From positions 3,600,501 through 3,664,500 of the forward strand of contig JAZGTH010000019.1 in assembly GCA_036877525.1 (NCBI GenBank): a stretch of DNA of 64,000 nt, read 5' to 3'. The notes under the pieces are model-generated. The model did not search any database. It was given only the letters and a program-made list of their open reading frames with translations, and was not told the origin of the DNA. Made by a program: the position numbers and the translations under genes. This document shows, in pieces, positions 60,734-64,000 of the stretch (position 1 is the stretch's first letter; every line of letters begins with the position of its first letter). Origin of the DNA: Chromobotia macracanthus (Eukaryota > Chordata > Actinopteri > Cypriniformes > Botiidae).

Positions 60734-61946
60734 TTCATACTACACACAAGAGTTAATAATCAGTGCTTTGTTGAATGCAGTACCTGCTCCTTATTTTCAA
60801 ATTCACTTTGGATTGTGGCTGCCAAATTATAAATTATTAAATGCATATGTACAGCCACAGAAAGTGAATTTGGCTGTAGCTCACAATTTGCCTACTTAAC
60901 TTTATTTGATTAGGATTGGAGTTAAACTCATAAAGTACACACTTTTTCAGAAGATGAGCATTTAAAATTAAGTTACAGTAAATAAAACCGCTAGTCACAG
61001 TAGCAGATACACAATTAGAATTTACACTCTTTTTCTTTCAGGGAAAATCGACCAAAATTATTGATGACTTATCCTGCACACAGAGCGTGTCCTGCATCCT
61101 GCTTTATGGCAGCAGTTATAAGAAGTCTCTGTTGGATTGGCTTATAAGACTGCTTTGAGTCATCGACTATCTCCAAGTGTTTGTTCCAACAGACCCTCCA
61201 AAAATGTGCTTTAATTGCTTTGATTACATGGAATTGGTCTTAAACACATTCACTGCACTAAAGTGTCCACTAGAGACTTCACAGAAAATTGACGCCGCCT
61301 TTTGCTGGGAACTTTAAGAAGTGTAGGAGAGTGGCTCATCTAAAAGACAATAAAAACAATTATAAAGTTGCCGTGACTACGTAAGGAACAGGACAGCATC
61401 CAGAGCTTTAAAACAATTCCTATTGGATAAGAGGTGTAAGAATGCATGAGACATTTTCAACAACGTCATAGAGCCAGACCCAAATTAACCTTATATTGGC
61501 ATCTGGAAAGTTCTTCAGCCTAATACATCACTGCCTGCTGTGACAACACAGATTATAATTAGATGGAGACACAAAGTCACGCTTTAGACAAAAAGAAAAC
61601 GACAAGCTGTCAGACTTTTTCTGACGCCTTGACAGAAGCATTGTGCTGTCTTTATTGTTGACTTGCTTTTCTCTTCTGCCCACTACCCACTTCCTCTTTC
61701 TGATTCTCATTCATGTTCCCTAAGACAGCAGTCATGCACTCTCATACACTACATCTATGTGGACGTATATATGTACATGTCTAATTTCCCTCTTTGTTTT
61801 GACATGCAGACATGCATTAGAAAGTGTATGTGCAAACAAAGCAGAGAAGCAAAGGAGCGATCTGATGTATGCATGTGACACTGGAATTTGTTCATATATA
61901 TTCATTACAGATTAAATATCTTTGTAGGTTTGTAAAAAATATTATA

Positions 61947-61948
<2 letters not shown>

Positions 61949-62007
<59 letters not shown>

Positions 62008-62008
62008 G

Positions 62009-62063
<55 letters not shown>

Positions 62064-62096
62064 ATATTATATATATATATAATTATATATATAATT
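61949..62096. repeat. Compound (TA)n tract with internal inverted spacers
   Basis: Two long TA blocks separated by aatatatgtt, then aaaacatatatt and further TA. The spacers are near-inverse copies, giving a large cruciform-prone block. Confidence 0.9.
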
Positions 62097-63313
62097 TATG
62101 TGACATTTTATGTGTGAAATCCATGAATGGTAAAATAATAAATTTTTACCATTTTACCATAAATTTTCCCTGTATGGGAAAGTGTTTGGACACTTATGCG
62201 GCACTTCAAAATGTATTAATGTTTTGTCAGGTGGCATTTATTTTAAGTAAGCATAAGTGCGCATATTTCAGGAAAAACATTTGAAGGTTTTAAATTGTTC
62301 AAAACAAAGACAAAAAGTATTTGAACACTTTCTGCTTGTCAGACTTGGAGGAGCACAGTTATTGTGGTGAACTACACCTGTGTTTACCAGTACAATACCT
62401 GCTGTTTACATGCTAGTACAGTGTGTGATGTGTGAACCTGAGGGGAACTGCCTGCACACATCCTTAAAAAATAGTTTAGAAACCAGGCAGTTAAAACTAA
62501 TTGCAAAATTGCTCAGGAAAACGTTCTAGCATCATTTTTTTGCACAACACTTTCATATTTTCTCTAATGCAATGGAATTCATACATTTTTAAGTATGAAA
62601 TAATAAAACTAGTTCATTGAAATGGCTTTTGGGGCCAGAGTAAAGAAAACTGTAAAGGCTAAGGTACAGGATGAAGCAGAAGGTGATGTAAATGTGATGA
62701 AGTGAAAGTGTCATACTAATCACATTATTTGGCTCTGAGGTATCTGATGACATCATCAGGCAAAAAAGGCTGTCTGATGGCGCGTTCAGACGCATTGTGC
62801 CGGAGTGACTGATGTTACTTTGATTTCATTTTGAAAAGCCATTTCTCACATACCGTAATGTGGTTTGTGTCACCATTAAATGACATGCTGAGAATAATAA
62901 GCATCCTCACATCAAAAGACCTTCAAGCTTTTCAATGCAAATGAAGATGTACAGCAGGAGACGAGTTATTAATTACAGTCTGTGCAGCACACAGAAACTT
63001 AAAACGAAAACTCTGTTTAAAGTTACTATTGCATAAATGATGTCTTTATGTGTTTTGTACTGTGATTTAATGAAACGTACCTAATAGTATTTGTATTGTA
63101 TAGTATATGTATTTATAATATATCAGTAAGTGATTCAATGTATCATTGTAAGCTGATGTACAATACAGCAACGTTATTGTGATAGACATGCAATTTCGAT
63201 ATCATCTATATCTACATAAACATCGACTTCAGCTTTAAAACTATATGTGAATATGTCTATTATGTCAGATATGTCTATATCTGTCTGTATCTATATACTG
63301 GCTCCTATGTATA

Positions 63314-63564
63314 CACTGTAAAAAAAAACTTTGCTACCTTAAATTTTTAAGTTTAATCAGCTTGGCTATACACGTCATTTTAACGTAAAAATTTAAATCC
63401 TGACTGGCATAATTAAAAAAAATAGGTTAAGCAATTTTTCAACCATTTCTTAAAAGTTAAAGCAACTCAAGACTAGTCAAGATTACAAAGAGTAAGTTGA
63501 AATGACTTGTGCAGCCAAATTGATTCAACTTAAAAATTTAGGCAGCAAAGTTTTTTTTACAGTG
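63314..63564. mobile_element. 251-bp MITE with about 40-bp inverted repeats and TA target duplication
   Basis: The left end cactgtaaaaaaaaactttg is matched by the inverse of the right end caaagttttttttacagtg. The similarity continues through ctaccttaaatttttaagtt versus aacttaaaaatttaggcag. TA flanks both sides (63312-63313 and 63565-63566), as expected for Tc1/mariner-type insertion. It has no coding capacity. Confidence 0.8.
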
Positions 63565-63844
63565 TAGCTACTTAATTTATATATACTAATTAATTTATAT
63601 TTCTAATGACAATATCTAGGACTGTTTTATATAGTGTAACCACATATATGCCCTATAGTAAGATATGCAGATATGCTTGCATAACACTGACCCATATCTT
63701 TCAGTCCATTTTCTCCACTATTTTCTCACCCATCTGTTCCTTTAACCCTCTTCCATTCAGCCGATAATGATCCACACTAACCACTGAGCGCCTGCTATCA
63801 TTTTTCTCCTGCTAAAACCCTCAATGCACAGTGGACTCCACATA

Positions 63845-63845
<1 letters not shown>

Positions 63846-63917
<72 letters not shown>
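63846..63917. repeat. (CA)n microsatellite
   Basis: About 36 uninterrupted units. Confidence 0.97.
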
Positions 63918-63919
<2 letters not shown>

Positions 63920-64000
63920 TCTCTCTTTTTTACTCAGTTCTCTCACATGTTCCCTTATGGTTACAGCTACAGTTCTTGCTCTTTCCTCTCTTCCTGTCTT

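Larger units (their letters stand above)
57011..64000. other. Gene-poor flank upstream of rtn4rl2
   Basis: No exon could be supported on either strand. Recognisable contents are the elements at 57414-57690 and 63314-63564, the (TA)n tracts at 60666 and 61949, and the (CA)n at 63846. Open frames here are short or are translations of simple repeats. Confidence 0.55.

Noticed and set aside
61031..61430. Possible exon after the acceptor-like tttctttcag
   Set aside because: No open frame of useful length, no donor in phase and no recognisable protein.
61869..62117. Ile/Tyr-rich 82-codon open frame
   Set aside because: It is a translation of the (TA)n repeat.

Overview
The window is vertebrate nuclear DNA: AT-rich, with intron-split genes using canonical GT-AG junctions, long introns, many (CA)n/(TA)n/(GA)n microsatellites and degenerate transposon fragments. 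Repeats such as the gggatagttcaccc element and a V-SINE-like unit ending in gggtcaccatacttggc are typical of cypriniform (carp/zebrafish-type) fishes, and the encoded proteins read as teleost orthologues. No bacterial-style operon, CRISPR array or virus was seen. The species cannot be fixed from the sequence, and the teleost a/b paralogue status of the genes is unresolved.

Layout, left to right: (1) 1-3504, + strand, the last six exons of a SERCA-type calcium ATPase with a SERCA2b-like extra C-terminal membrane segment. (2) 5912-6858, - strand, a compact, probably unannotated gene for a secreted short-chain four-helix cytokine. It has a TATA box, phase-0 introns, a start codon that exists only after splicing, and AU-rich motifs after the stop. 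IL-4/13-like is the best guess. (3) About 6.9-11.9 kb, intergenic, with a rearranged SINE carrying a perfect 54-bp-arm palindrome. (4) 11932-18690, +, slc43a1 (LAT3 amino-acid transporter). (5) 20232-22087, -, med19 (Mediator head subunit), tail-to-tail with slc43a1. (6) 22665-25707, +, tmx2 (ER thioredoxin-like membrane protein), head-to-head with med19 across a short CCAAT/CRE/ETS promoter. (7) 28378-38375 coding, -, zdhhc5 (DHHC palmitoyltransferase), with a probable 5' noncoding exon at 44.6 kb. Its long coding exon carries an apparent 1-nt frameshift. (8) 54330-56590, -, rtn4rl2 (Nogo-receptor-like GPI-anchored LRR protein). (9) 57-64 kb, gene-poor DNA with MITEs and long (TA)n and (CA)n tracts.

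SLC43A1, MED19, TMX2, ZDHHC5 and RTN4RL2 lie close together on human 11q12.1, so most of this window is an old conserved vertebrate neighbourhood. The genes do not form one pathway. They are a linkage block of a transporter, a transcription cofactor, an ER redox protein, a lipid transferase and a neuronal receptor. The SERCA gene and the cytokine are the parts that do not belong to that human block.

All exon models come from reading splice sites and matching remembered family sequences. No alignment or database search was run. The strongest leads are the cytokine gene, the zdhhc5 frameshift and the palindromic SINE.
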